A stretch of 64,000 bases of DNA from Paguma larvata (Eukaryota > Chordata > Mammalia > Carnivora > Viverridae): NCBI GenBank assembly GCA_030068075.1, contig CM057839.1, positions 21,245,167 through 21,309,166 of the forward strand, given 5' to 3'. Made by a program: the position numbers and the translations under genes. Of the stretch, positions 10,134-21,392 are shown piece by piece. Position 1 is the first letter of the stretch. The number at the start of each line of letters is the position of its first letter. The notes beneath the pieces were generated by a model that was not told the DNA's origin, ran no database searches, and worked only from the letters and a program-made list of their open reading frames with translations.

Positions 10134-12045
10134 CACACAACAAAAAATTCAGATCCAGTTGCCATCATCAGGCTTGCAGGAAAATGCCCATGACTTTGTC
10201 AGTTTAATTTAGTTCTTTTGCCTCAAATCCCAGTGGCACCCTCTTCTAAGCCTTTTTTATCCTCCGTTTCCTGTCATTTCCCAGTTCTGAGTAACCTTCA
10301 TGAAATCTGCTGGGGCCGCATTGTTTTAAAAAGTAGGTTAGTGTCCTTTTGTCTATAAGATTTTCTTCTCTCTTTTTTGTAGAGTTTGATTAATACAACC
10401 AAATTATAAGAATACATAGAAATCAATGTTGCCACAGAAATAATAAAAAGTGCTCATGACATTTTTTCTATAGAAAGTTATTCTGTTCCAGATAATTCTC
10501 CCTTGTACAGCCGCAAAAGTTTATTTTCTGACAAAGCAAAATGAACTTAATTATACAGTTCTCTCACAGTTCACTGCCTCTTATGCAAGCATTAGTGAAA
10601 AACTTGAGCTTACACTGATTCAGAAGGTATTATTTATTAACTTTTTTGGTGAATGTGTTGTGTACACAAGTAAAAAGGAAAAAATCAAGTTATTGTACTC
10701 TGTTCTGCAAATTATTGTTTGGCAAGAGGACAAATTATTGGTGAATGCATATATAATAAGATATGAAAATAGAGCAATAAATCATCATTGATTAATTAGT
10801 AGTAATTAAGTCCAATATATCCTTGTGCACATAGTTTTAGGGTGCAGTATTTTTAGTAGCCAGTCTTACTCCCTTATATAAAAGTAGAAAGTAATTCATA
10901 AATCTTTCAGCACAGAGGATCTTTTCAGTTACTTCTGCATTGGTTAATATTTCCATTCAGTGTAGAAATTAGTTGACTCAGCTAGGAATCTAAAAATGTG
11001 TTTGCTAGCAGAGAAAGAAGGCAATTGGCACACATTCATAGTCCAGTTACTGTTGGACTTACACACGCTAGTTGTCAACTACAAGAGAAACTGTAAGGAA
11101 AAGAGCAGGAATAGGCTTAAAATTCATTTGATGATTTGGTGGAAAAGCACAATACAGTTTCACTACATTAGTTGCTTTTGCATGTTTTCTTTTGCTGGGT
11201 GTTTTTTTCTTTCTTGTCTTGAGGATTTGGGAATGATGTCTTGGTACACAGTTACAATTTAAATCATGTTGCCATTTGTTGTTTTCATTTAAGAGAAACA
11301 AATTCCCAATTGAAATAGAAGGGAAACAGAAGTTCCTGCAGCATCTCTTTTTTTGTCAATGAAAAGAAACACATGTTTGGCTTTTCCAGGAAATCTAGAG
11401 CTACTTTACTGCTAGGAAGGCTGATGATCATCAAGAATTGGGGAATTAAACATCTAACAAACATCTCTTTGCAAGAAAACTTAGCAAGGGAGGTAACAGG
11501 TGCGTACTTTCTCTCAATTCTGAGAATTTTAATGCTACATTTTAACCTTTAGAATTGTTCGAAGAACAGAATACAAAGAGCCCAAAACATTACATTCTGT
11601 CTTAGTCAATGCTGTTTCTCTCTATTCTTAAAGTGCAGTGGCTCAACCTCCCACTGATTCTATGTGATAACTGCAAGCAAGGTACTTAAAAAGTGCTTTT
11701 CCCTTAATTTTTATGGAGGCTTAAACCATAAGAACTTTTCATCTGAGAGTAAGCAGCTTCTCTTTTGCAAAGGATCCAAATGTTCCCAGTGTGTTAAAAA
11801 ACAAAACAAAAACCTTTAAAAGTTGTCTTAATGTCTCATTCGAATGAGGTCTCCTTAACTTATTAAGGGAAACACAGGTTAATCCACCCTGGTTCCGGAA
11901 TTGGGAGTTCTTCTGTGCCTGGTGGGATGGACTGTGACAAAGTGTTACAATTTTTCAAAATATATTCTAAAAGCCATATATGCCCCCCTGGTGACCTTAC
12001 TGCAATCTTAGTACTATGGTCAGAAACTCTTTTTTTTTTTTTAAT
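10134..12045. other. About 1.9 kb without recognised repeat or gene
   Basis: Single-copy-looking sequence with moderate complexity. An 88-codon plus-strand frame at 10996-11262 overlaps a 77-codon minus-strand frame, and neither resembles a known protein. The lack of recognisable repeats makes it a candidate for a conserved non-coding comparison, but conservation cannot be seen from one sequence. Confidence 0.35.
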
Positions 12046-12062
12046 TATCAGTATATTTCTTA

Positions 12063-12277
12063 AATTTTTTTAAATCTTTACTTATTTTTGAGAGAGAGAG
12101 AGAGAGAGAGAGTGTATAAGCAGGGGAGGGGCAGAGAGAGAGAGAAGTAGACATAGAATCTGAGGCAGGCTCTAAGATATCAGCATAGACCCTGATGTGG
12201 GGTTCGAACTCATAAATCATGAGATCATGACTTGAACCAAAGTCCAGCACTTAACTGACTGAGGCACCCAGGCACCC
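12063..12277 (-). mobile_element. CAN-SINE with 17-bp target duplication
   Basis: Left tail complement (ttaaatctttacttatttt), a (GA)n tract near 12091-12112, the body complement, and a right end ctgaggcacccaggcaccc. The 17-bp repeats tatcagtatatttctta (12046-12062) and tatcagtgtatttctta (12278-12294) differ at one base, which fixes both boundaries. Confidence 0.95.
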
Positions 12278-12611
12278 TATCAGTGTATTTCTTAATGTGC
12301 TCTTTCTATGGCTTTCTTGAGAATCAGAGTATTTGTTAACAAGGTAGATATGATCCCCGACCAACTGAATCTATAATTTGATGTACGGGACTAGGAATCT
12401 AGCTTTAAAAAGTCTCCCAAGTGAATCGTGTGTGTTCTAAAATTTTGAAAAATATTTTCCAAATTTATATCATATATATGCTTGCTTTACCCATCTAATC
12501 ATCAGATATCTATAAATTACTGGCCAAATGAGCTAAATAATTGCATAATAAGATGAAATTAAAAGTGATGCTAAAAAATCTTCATTTAAGAATTTTCTAC
12601 AGGGAGTGACA

Positions 12612-12756
12612 TAGACTCAGCTTCCATTTTTCAAATCTGCTCTAAGACTTTAGGTAAAGTTACTTTGTCCCATTAAGTGTTGGTTTATGGCTGTTATAAG
12701 GATTACAGAAATAATATATGCAGAGCACTTGGCACTAGTCACAGTGATGTCAGACA
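12612..12756 (-). mobile_element. MIR SINE fragment, minus strand
   Basis: The text follows the antisense MIR order: a gacttt..gtaaagttactttgtc block, then gctgttataaggattacag, then gcagagcacttggcac. Typical old, diverged mammalian MIR. It is followed within about 10 bp by another MIR in the opposite orientation. Confidence 0.65.
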
Positions 12757-12767
12757 ATGAAAAGATT

Positions 12768-12912
12768 AAATGCCATTTATTGAGGATTTTATACATGCCA
12801 GGCTCTCTTTTAGGTGCTTTATATGTACCAACTCACTCAAATCTCACAGCAAACCTGTAAGAGATAATTTTTTATCTGCATTTTATAGATAAGCAAATTG
12901 AGGCAAATGTGG
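12768..12912 (+). mobile_element. MIR SINE fragment, plus strand
   Basis: Contains tgccatttattgaggat, catgccaggctctcttttag, caactcactcaaatctcaca and ttttatagataagcaaattg in MIR order. A well-preserved central MIR core. Confidence 0.8.
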
Positions 12913-12934
12913 GATTCTAAATAAACACTCTCTT

Positions 12935-13144
12935 TTTTAAAGTGTACTTATTTATTTTGAAAGAAAGAAGGAGAGTGCAAGTGGGAGAGGGCAGAGAGAG
13001 AGGGAGAGAGAGAATCCAAAGCAGGCGCCACACTGTCAGCACAGAGCCCAACGTGGGGCTTCATCTCATGAACCATGAGATAGATCATGACCTGAGTTGA
13101 AATCGAGGGTTGGACACTAAACCAACTGAGTCACTCAAGCATCC
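12935..13144 (-). mobile_element. CAN-SINE, minus strand
   Basis: GA-rich body complement, then gtcagcacagagcccaacg, a B-box complement with ctcatgaaccatgagat, and a right end accaactgagtcactcaagc. No clean target duplication was identified. Confidence 0.9.
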
Positions 13145-14170
13145 ATAAAAAATATTTATTCTAAACTACTGAGCTGATCAGTGGCTCCAGTCCTAGTAAT
13201 GTACTTGAGAAACATAAGTAAGACTGGTAGGGGATGCCAAAGTGATACGGGGAAGCAAAGATAGTATGAAGAGTTCACTATTAGCCAGCTAACACTGTGG
13301 GCAACTCAACGTAATATGAGAAAATCGAGGGACAGTGTAAATGCCACACCAACGAAATACCACAGTCAGCAGATAAGCGGCTGGAATAGTTTTAGATCAA
13401 ATACTGGATCACTAGGTGAGGGATGCTCCCATCGACTTTAATTCCTGGGCCAATCACATGTGGATAGTCTTGCTTTCCATTGACAAAAAAAGAAAAAGAA
13501 ACTTCAGGTACACCAATGTAAATGCCAGCAGTAGTATGCAAACAGAAGCAGACAGAAAGTTCCCAGGAATATGGGTTGGGCACAAAGAACCTTTGCTGCA
13601 GTGGCCCAATTGGAATTTCCTCTCTACCTCAGTAGTATACAGCTATATCTATGATAATCTATTGTTTCTCTATATTTTAACAAAATCTCACTATAAACAT
13701 AGCTCTAACAATATTAATATAGTTCATATGCCTTAACGAATTGTTTTGGCTCTTGTCAGCCATTTTGCCTCTGATATGACAAATTTGTTCTATTTATTAA
13801 CATTCATTGCTCGATAGCTGAGTGAATCAACATGCATAATAAATGGGCTCTGAACTCAAGGAGTATATATTAAAAGAAATGTTAGTTCGTTCACAGATAT
13901 AGCATGCATACCTAATTCACATAAGTTAAGTAATTATGTATACAGTTAGCAACCATAATATTTTTTAGTTGAAGTTTTAAGCCAGAACTTAAAGCACTCA
14001 GTCTATATGTAATTATGGGATGCCTTGTAAACCATATCCGTCTTAAGCATTAAGAGTAAAATGAAAAACTATAATGACAAGACTCATATTGCACAGTGAG
14101 AGAAGAAATAAGTACACATATACATGCACACACAAAGATAACTTAATGGAGAGCTGAGTAATATGAAAAA
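13145..14170. other. No gene recognised
   Basis: Unassigned sequence. The 106-codon plus-strand frame at 13416-13736 has no recognisable similarity and is overlapped by a minus-strand frame. The text near 13800-13890 (aataaatgggctctgaactcaaggag) may be a short L2/MIR3-like relic. Confidence 0.35.
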
Positions 14171-14174
14171 TACA

Positions 14175-14293
14175 GGTGCGCCTGGGTGGCCCAGGGGTTA
14201 AGTGTCCAATTCTTGATCTCAGCTCAGGTCTTGATCTCAGGGGCATGAGTTCAAGACCCAAGTTGGGCTCCACACCCAGCGTGGAGCCTACTT

Positions 14294-14335
<42 letters not shown>
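14175..14335 (+). mobile_element. CAN-SINE truncated into an (AC)n tail
   Basis: Head ggtgcgcctgggtggcccag, B-box-like gggcatgagttcaagaccc, then ggctccacacccagcgtgg. After gagcctacttaa the body stops, and the CT-rich stretch and usual tail are replaced by about 40 bp of AC repeats. It looks like a shortened or re-tailed copy. Confidence 0.85.
14296..14335 (+). repeat. (AC)n microsatellite at the SINE 3' end
   Basis: About 20 uninterrupted AC units directly following the SINE body. Length is likely to vary between individuals. Confidence 0.97.
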
Positions 14336-14339
<4 letters not shown>

Positions 14340-14559
14340 TTGAGAATCATTGTGTACCAATGGCTACTTTAGATCTGATAGTGAAGTAAAACCTGCAGAG
14401 TTGTTTAATGGAAAGAGGAATGATGAGAAGTAAGCAGCTTTGCAAAGCTCTAGGGAAATCTCGAACTCAGGAAAATGATCAAGATAGAACTACAGAGTAA
14501 AGGAAACCTAAACTCAAAGTCAGGAGAGAAGGGACTAATAAGAGAAAAATTAGTTAAAA

Positions 14560-14770
14560 CTTCCATGCACTAAGAAACTGTGTGCCAGAACACTTACATA
14601 TATCATTTGTTAATTTCTCAGTTTTGCAAGGTGACATTATCCATGCTTTATAAATATGAAAATGAAGATATAAACCTATAATGATAAAATAAAGTTGAAC
14701 TAAGATCACACGCGGCTAACGGTGACAAAATCTGAACCCAGATCCATCTAACTTGAAATTCCTTTACTCG
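14560..14770 (+). mobile_element. MIR SINE, plus strand
   Basis: Recognisable MIR order: gtgccagaacacttacatat, aatttctcagttttgcaagg, tttataaatatgaaaatgaag, aactaagatcacacgcggct, and aatctgaacccagatcc. Nearly full length. Confidence 0.7.
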
Positions 14771-14771
14771 T

Positions 14772-14880
14772 TCAGTGGTTCTTATGGCTGGATGAACAGA
14801 GTAATCCTTTGGGAATACCATGACTTAACCCTGGAATATTCCGAATTAATTGGTCTGGGTCAGTTGCTCGTTCCCTGCGT
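14772..14880 (+). mobile_element. Possible MER5-type hAT DNA transposon relic
   Basis: Starts cagtggttcttatggctgga and contains aattaattggtctgggtc, which resemble the terminal repeat and middle of MER5-like non-autonomous elements. Heavily diverged and without the right-hand terminal repeat. Confidence 0.35.
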
Positions 14881-14924
14881 CTTGCTTCAAAGCAAGTAAA
14901 AGAGACTAAGGATTGGCATTCTGG

Positions 14925-15075
14925 TAGGCATGTTGTGTATGCCATCTCATTTAATTCTCAAATAATTCTGCAAAGTATTATTAAATACACTTTAAAAAGG
15001 ACAAACATGGTTAGGCTGAGGAAATTTAAGCATATGCTAGGAAGTGGCAGAGACTGGTTTCTGACAGTCTACTTA
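14925..15075 (+). mobile_element. MIR SINE fragment, plus strand
   Basis: catctcatttaattctcaaa, then a diverged centre, then ggctgaggaaatttaagcat and aggaagtggcagagactgg match MIR blocks in order. Confidence 0.65.
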
Positions 15076-15600
15076 AGTAAAAGTCATATTCACAAGCCTA
15101 TTGATATTCATCTTTATTAATGAACATTTCTGAATATTCTAATTTAGAGAAATGCACGTAGAAGGACTATGGCCTCACTTGGCCAAATTAGTGTGACCAC
15201 CATATCCTATTTATTCTGAGAGGATTAAAGAATACATCATGTATTATCACTCCATAATTTACAAATAGATTGTAACTCATCAAGATGAGGGGTTTACTAC
15301 ATTTTATACTACCCAACAGATTTTAGCATCCTGCATTCCACATTCCAAACCACATAAATGCCTACTAAAGCTGTCCTTCTGTTTCTCCTCTTAAAGCCTA
15401 AAAAGGAGATTTCCACTTCAGACAGTGTCAAACTCAGTGTTTTGGATGACTCTTCCACTGAGAAAGACTGGATAAATAGCTTGGGGGATGCATGGCTGTT
15501 TCAGAATTTCAGAGTGCTAATAAAGGCACTCCAAGGCATGCCAAGATAGACTACAAAGTATGTGGTTCTCTGCTTTTCTTTTAGGGTCACCTGCCAATTT
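15076..15600. other. No gene or repeat recognised
   Basis: A 63-codon frame (15358-15549) contains a serine/aspartate-rich patch but has no recognised family, no clear start context and no neighbours to support it. Confidence 0.35.
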
Positions 15601-15603
15601 TAG

Positions 15604-15837
15604 GATCAGAAAACTTTTTCTGTAAAGGATTAAATAGCAAATCCTCTGTGGCCCTTCAGGTCACTGTTATACTTTTCAACTCTGCAGATATTGTTTGCAG
15701 TAAAAAAGCAATCATAGACACTATGTAACCAAATGGGTATGACTGTGTACCAATAAAACTTTATTTACAAGAACAAGCAGCATGTCAGATATTTCTTCTG
15801 CTTTAGGTAGAAGAAAATCTAGTTTGCCAACTTCTGA
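15604..15837 (+). mobile_element. MER20-like hAT-Charlie non-autonomous transposon
   Basis: Left end ggatcagaaaactttttctg, then gtaaaggattaaatagcaaa, cagatattgtttgcagtaaa, caataaaactttatttacaa and a right end ctagtttgccaacttctgat. The left and right ends are imperfect inverted copies, as expected for hAT terminal repeats, and length fits (about 230 bp). The family name rests on memory of the consensus. Confidence 0.75.
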
Positions 15838-16129
15838 TCTAGATGGAGGAAAGAGTTTCAGAAGCCAATAAAAGTTAGGAGGTCAGGGTTAGCTGGTAGG
15901 CACTTAAGAATTAAGTTGAAACCTGAAAGTATGGACTGGAAATCAGCTGATCCTCAGAAGATCTGAAAAACACTTTAAAAGTTTTACAGTCCTGAATAAT
16001 ATTGCTAAATTGCCAATGATGTCAAAATACTGTACTCTAACCTTCTCCATATAGTAATATAAATCCTCTCTGTAAGAAGATATAAATACCCAGGGTTTTA
16101 AATTATGTATGTATTTTTTATACATGATA

Positions 16130-17345
16130 CACAAAAATCAATGGAAAAGGACCAGGTACACTGGAGACAAGTTTATATGATAAAAAACAAGAGAGTGTAT
16201 CTGTAAAAAGGAGTTACTAGAAGCAGACTATGAAATAACTAAATTTAAAATGTTTAAGAAAGACAAATTTGAGTATTTTAGTAGGAACTTAGAAATTTAC
16301 AGAAGGACAAACAGGGAATTTTATAATTGAAAAGCAGAATTCCACAATTCTGTTTCACAGTAAATTAGATCTTGCTGTATGTATATGAAATAGAAAAGAA
16401 CATAGCTCAGAAGTAAATAGATAGAAATTGTACAAAGATCAAAAAGATGAGGAATATAGAAAAGGGGGGTAGGGAAATACAGACTATTATGAGAATATCT
16501 GACATTTGTGTCATAAGAAAAGAAATAAAATAGAGACATATAAAAATATAGTTGACAAAATAAGGGCTACGTTTTTCACAAAATTGATGAAAGAACGCTA
16601 GAGATATAAGAATCTCAGCAAATTTTAAGAAGTAAAAATATAAGGAAAAGCACACTGAGGCACATCATAGCCAACCTGCCAACACCAAATACAAAGGGAC
16701 ATCTTAAAAGTAGCCAGAGCCAGTGAGGGTGGGGTGGGGGGAGCATTTGCTTTCAAAGGGGCAGCATATGAAATGGCAGCTGACATCCCAAAAGAAATAT
16801 TGAACTCCAGAAGACAAAAGAATTGTATTTTCAAAGTGCTGAAAGAATTATCTTCCAGCTTAAAATCCTGTACACAGGAAATAACCATTGAAAAGTGAGA
16901 TAAAGATATTTTAAGGGAACACAGATAATCTCCAGTTTGTTACCCTAGATCTGCACCAAAAATAATACTGAAGGGTGATCCTGAGGAAGAAGACAAAGAA
17001 TCTCATTGTGAGAATTCACTAATGCAGGATAAATTAGGGAACATTTACTTACAATATCAGAATATATCTTTCTTCTCCCAATAATCATGGGACAATTATA
17101 ATACACTGATCAAACAAAGTGTCAACATATTCCAAAAATCAAAATCAAGCATGTATTTGTTACCCAGATCTGGCAAGGACGTTAGAGGAAAAGAAAAACA
17201 AAGATTAATGCGTCTCATGAACATAGATATAGAAATATAAAGCAATACAACAAATTCAGCAAACCTGAGTTCACGGAACTGAACCTTCCTACAAAACGGA
17301 AACTTGTTTCATAAAGGATTTTTAGTCATCTAACTATTATAATGT
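16130..17345 (+). mobile_element. Decayed HAL1/L1M 5' half (ORF1 region), plus strand
   Basis: A-rich plus-strand text whose blocks match old L1/HAL1 order: aaaattgatgaaagaacgct near 16579, ctgaggcacatcatagccaa near 16655, acatcttaaaagtagccaga near 16699, ggcagctgacatcccaaa near 16774, and aaagtgctgaaagaattat near 16835. All frames are broken. Relic only. Confidence 0.65.
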
Positions 17346-17615
17346 TACTTTAACATTTGAAAAACATTGCCATAGTATACCATATTAAAAGAGTAAATAA
17401 AAGTCATTCATTCACTTAAATAGATATAGAAATAGCATTTGATAAAACTAAATACCTGTTTATTAAAAACATATAAAAATTTCTTGGCAGTCTTAGAAGA
17501 GCACAAATAGTGAACTTCCTCAATCTGAAAGACATATTTAAAGAAACTGTATCTGACATGATGCTTAATCATGACATATAGTTGGTGCTAAAAAATATCT
17601 TCCTTCCTTCCCCTT
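17346..17615 (+). mobile_element. L1M ORF2 fragment, plus strand
   Basis: gatatagaaatagcatttga (near 17420) and gtgaacttcctcaatctgaa (near 17510) are L1 reverse-transcriptase-region blocks, in the right order and spacing. The frame is degraded. It lies downstream of the L1/HAL1 5' relic in the same orientation, so both may come from one element with a deletion between. Confidence 0.7.
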
Positions 17616-18800
17616 AACACTTATAATAAATGAATCTCTGTATGTTGTACATGCATTATTTAATTTAATCATGCCGGCGTCCCTGGTAGCCAGTTTCTGA
17701 AGTTTTAGCAGAAAACACAGTATAATTATACCATTAAAATAATAAAAGATTTAGAATGTTTACATTCTCATTTCTCTTCCCTTAGACTATTTTAACACCT
17801 AACTGAGAATATGAGGATTAAAATTAGCCAATGGTAAGGAGCAAGAAAAACAAATCAAAGACAACAATGAGCCCTACCTCTTATTCACCTGCGAGCAGTT
17901 TGGAGCTGCTCATATTTCACTGTTTGGCAACGGAGTGGTCTTTACCAGAATAATTGTGTACTCTTTGGTCAAATTTTCTGAAAATACTCGTTTTTCTGAT
18001 GAATAGTAAATATTCCAAGAAAATTGCTGAGCCATTTTCAGCTAAAACCATTCAGCTCTGGAGGTTTGACTGGACAAAGCTTCCAGAAGAGTTTGCTATA
18101 GCTCTTATCTTTATTTGCTTTGACTCTAAATTAATCTCTGCCATTGTATAGTTTGCTTGATTTACAGTCATTATGAAAGGTTGAAATAAGGCAAATGTTT
18201 GCTTGAGGGACATTATTGCTTCAATTTGAAAGGAATTCATTCCTAACGACTCTGCTTCGTGGCATAAAAATAGTCTAATCACATAGATTCAAGTAGAAGA
18301 GCTTTAAAATATGACCATCTCAGCTCCCTCGCCTTAAGTAAATGTTTTTGAGTAATGTCTTTGCCTTATTTGTTTTGTATTCCTTTCTGCTTTAAGGTGC
18401 TTTGGGCAGGTTTAGCTGATGGTTGCTTATTTCAAAATAGGTTTCTCTGATTTTGTTTTATTATTATGCTATTTTCTGAAACAAATCTAGCCTTCTATTT
18501 TACTTGAATATCATTATCAACATTCTTTTTGTTGCAATAGAAAGTTACCAAGGAATATATCATCATGTTTAAAAGATGTTAAAATCACACACCTAAATCC
18601 CTAGTACAGAATGTTTTGTCATGCGTAACAAACAAGCAAATTGATCAATCTATTCATTTTGAGACCAATTCTCTTCAAGCGCAGCAAAACCAAACATCCC
18701 TTCCACATATCTCTCTTTTCTGCTTTTGATGGTAATTGATAAACCCGGAAGTACAGACAACTCTTAGGAATCCATTTTTCTGTATTGTTAGTTTTATTTT
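17616..18800. other. Repeat-poor unassigned block
   Basis: Includes a balanced-composition section at about 17880-18340 without any recognisable repeat. Short frames only. A candidate non-coding conserved region on negative evidence (repeat-free), nothing more. Confidence 0.35.
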
Positions 18801-18802
18801 TG

Positions 18803-19016
18803 TAAAGTTTTATTCATTGATCCTGAGAGAGAGAAAGAGCAATGAAAGGGCAGAAAGAGAGGAGAGAGAGAAAGAAAGAGAGAGAGAGAATCCCAAGCAG
18901 GCTCCATGCTGTCAGCACAGAGCCCAACACAGGGTTCAAACTCACAAATGTGAGATCATGACCTGAGATGAAATCAAGAGTCAGACACTTAACCAACTGA
19001 GTCACTCAGGCACACC
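18803..19016 (-). mobile_element. CAN-SINE, minus strand
   Basis: Tail complement, GA-rich body, gtcagcacagagcccaacac, and a right end accaactgagtcactcaggc. Boundaries approximate. Confidence 0.92.
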
Positions 19017-20080
19017 AAGTATTTTAAAATTTTTCATCTCATTTTATTATTTTTCCACATTTTGCTTAACCCATCTCCACTGCATGTTCTTTTCCATTCC
19101 TTCCATTCAGCAGGTAGTGGAAGCAGAAAGAAATGAAGCTTGGAGTTAGTAATTTGAGACTTTACTGCACCTTCCATTAACCACAATTCACTGAACAAAT
19201 TGGCCACTCTGGTAGACTACTTAAGTAAATAAATAAAAGTTTCTTTGGCTTGCTTGTGGGATCTCTACTTTTCCAGAATTTATGATACATTACATTAACT
19301 AATTTTCCTAACTGCATATATTTTAATTTATAAAGATTACTCTACGATCTCCAGATACTCAGTACCAGTTAAGAATGGAATTCTTGCAGTTAATTTAACA
19401 GAGAGATAAATGAAATGTATGATTTATAAGGGAAATAACTACATGAATATTTTGCATGGGTAGCAGGAAAATGTAGACTCCAGTGGAATGAAATTGCATT
19501 GGTTAACCTAGCTTCAGGGACATTGTGGTACTGTCCCAACTTTATTTCTGTGTGATTTCCATTCTGCCATTACAGCAGCCAGCCCCAAAGAGAGTTTGCT
19601 GGCTCAAGACCCCAACCTGGAACTGTCCTCTAGATCTTTATAACTTTCAAGGTAATACGATTTGCAAATTCATCACAAGAATGCCTCTTGGGAGGAGTTA
19701 GTAGAAGCCTTTAGTGCTGTATGTGGGCATCCTCAATAACTTCATATCTTTGAGTGTTTACTCTTAGCGTATCCATGTCCTTTGATTTCAACACCTGCAG
19801 TTTTCATACACTTCAGAGGACTAACTTCAGGCTATTGGATTTACTTTGCTGGGAAAGCAGTGACTGGGAGTTTATGACCACACCTGCCCCACCCTTGCCC
19901 TGTTCAGCTACCCTAGTATTCACTCCTCCACAGATGTTGATCAGGAACAAGAACACTCCTTCTAAAAGGTCCTGAATAGAATCAATCTCCATCTCTGAGT
20001 GTGATTCCTGGAGAATTTGATTTGCAAACAGGATGCAAACTGAGAAGAAGGACATGAGTCAAAAACTCTGTCTCAGTGAA
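19017..20080. other. No gene recognised
   Basis: Unassigned sequence, perhaps with a faint minus-strand MIR near 19120-19200. Overlapping 73- and 80-codon frames on opposite strands near 19754-20055 do not resemble known proteins. Confidence 0.3.
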
Positions 20081-20084
20081 AGCA

Positions 20085-20235
20085 CAATCGAATTGCCATC
20101 ATCTGAGATGGGGTAAATGATGGATGGAACAACATTGAGCAAAGGGCCAGATGTTCTATTTTGGACTTAGTATGATTTGAGATACCTACCTATTAAACAT
20201 TCACGTGGAAGGACCAAGTAGGCAAATGGTTCTAT
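20085..20235 (-). mobile_element. L2 fragment, minus strand
   Basis: tattttggacttagtatgat, ttgagatacctacctatta and gtaggcaaatggttctataa follow the antisense order of a well-known L2 segment. Short but the order is characteristic. Confidence 0.55.
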
Positions 20236-20244
20236 AAGTCTGAA

Positions 20245-20307
20245 TTTAATTATTTAAACATTTAAATATTTATTTACTATTTATTTATCATTTAAATATT
20301 TAATTAT
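20245..20307. repeat. AT-rich low-complexity tract (attta units)
   Basis: Repeated tttaaatattta/atttattt units. Simple AT-rich repeat, possibly palindromic when single-stranded. Confidence 0.7.
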
Positions 20308-20755
20308 TGCTAATATTTAGGAGTGATTTCACTCTTTGCTCTTATTTCTTACAGTATTTTTCTTCTTTTCTCATAGCCAATATTAAGATTTTTATAAGTG
20401 CTATGTAATCTGTGTTCTTTCTTACAGCAGTTAACTTAAGATGCATACTCATGTTTATCTTATTTAAAACTAATAACTATATCTTTCTATATAAAAACTT
20501 CATTGTAAGGCATGCTTACATATCCTTTGGATGTCCCTTTTGCTTTCATCATCTGTCCTTCATCATGTTAACGTTGAGGATTGTAGTTCTAGTACATTCT
20601 TCTTCTCCTTCTCCTTTTCTTCCACCTCGTCATTCTTCTTTACTGGGCTTTCAATACACAGTAACCGTATCTACTACAACCCTTTTCTGGGTCTAGTTCT
20701 CTTCTCATTGAGTACCTTTTCCAAAGGTGTTTGACTATGAATCTTTACGTGATAA
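20308..20755. other. Unassigned T/C-rich sequence
   Basis: Includes a pyrimidine stretch (ttcttctccttctcctttt near 20600). The 94- and 67-codon frames here only translate this low-complexity run. Confidence 0.35.
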
Positions 20756-20759
20756 ATCC

Positions 20760-21392
20760 TTTGGGACCATGGATATCTGAGAATATTTTTTTATATCCAC
20801 ACCTTTGATTGACATTTTGATTGGATAAAAATTCTAGGTTCAAAGTTCTTTTTCATCAAAAATCTCTTAACCGTTACTACATTTTCTTCTTACATTCAAT
20901 GTTGAAGTCTGTTATCAATCTGCTTTTTATTTCTTTAGAAACGATAGGTCTTTACAATTTGCTTTTGCACTCTACATTCTTTAGGATTTGATACTTCTAC
21001 ACTTCAGTAATATGTACTTAGGTGTGGATTTTTTTTTTCTTCTCTTCTGTTTGTCACAGAATTTAAATTTTTAGTTTTAAATTTTAGGTCTTTCATCTTT
21101 AATTTGGGAAAATATTTTTACTTTGTCTGTGAATATTTTTTTATTTGTATTGTTTTACCTTCTCCAATGTCATTTACTTTGTTGTTGGTTCTTCTTTATC
21201 TACCTGGGATATCTCTTAGTATTTTTTTAATTTTTAATTTTAAAATAAAAAAATATTTCTGTCTTTTCCTGTTGCATTTCCTCAATCTTAATTTTCAGCT
21301 CAGCAATTGTTCTTCAGATGTCATCATTTTTTATTTTATCTATTGAGAACTTATTTCAAATACTATTCTGTTCAATAATTATTATTTATTTT
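20760..21392 (-). mobile_element. HAL1/L1M ORF1-region fragment, minus strand
   Basis: Blocks gattggataaaaattctagg (20820), ttgaagtctgttatcaatct (20903), tttgggaaaatatttttact (21103), taccttctccaatgtcattt and tcaatcttaattttcagctc (21283) match antisense HAL1/old L1 order. No intact frame. Confidence 0.5.
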
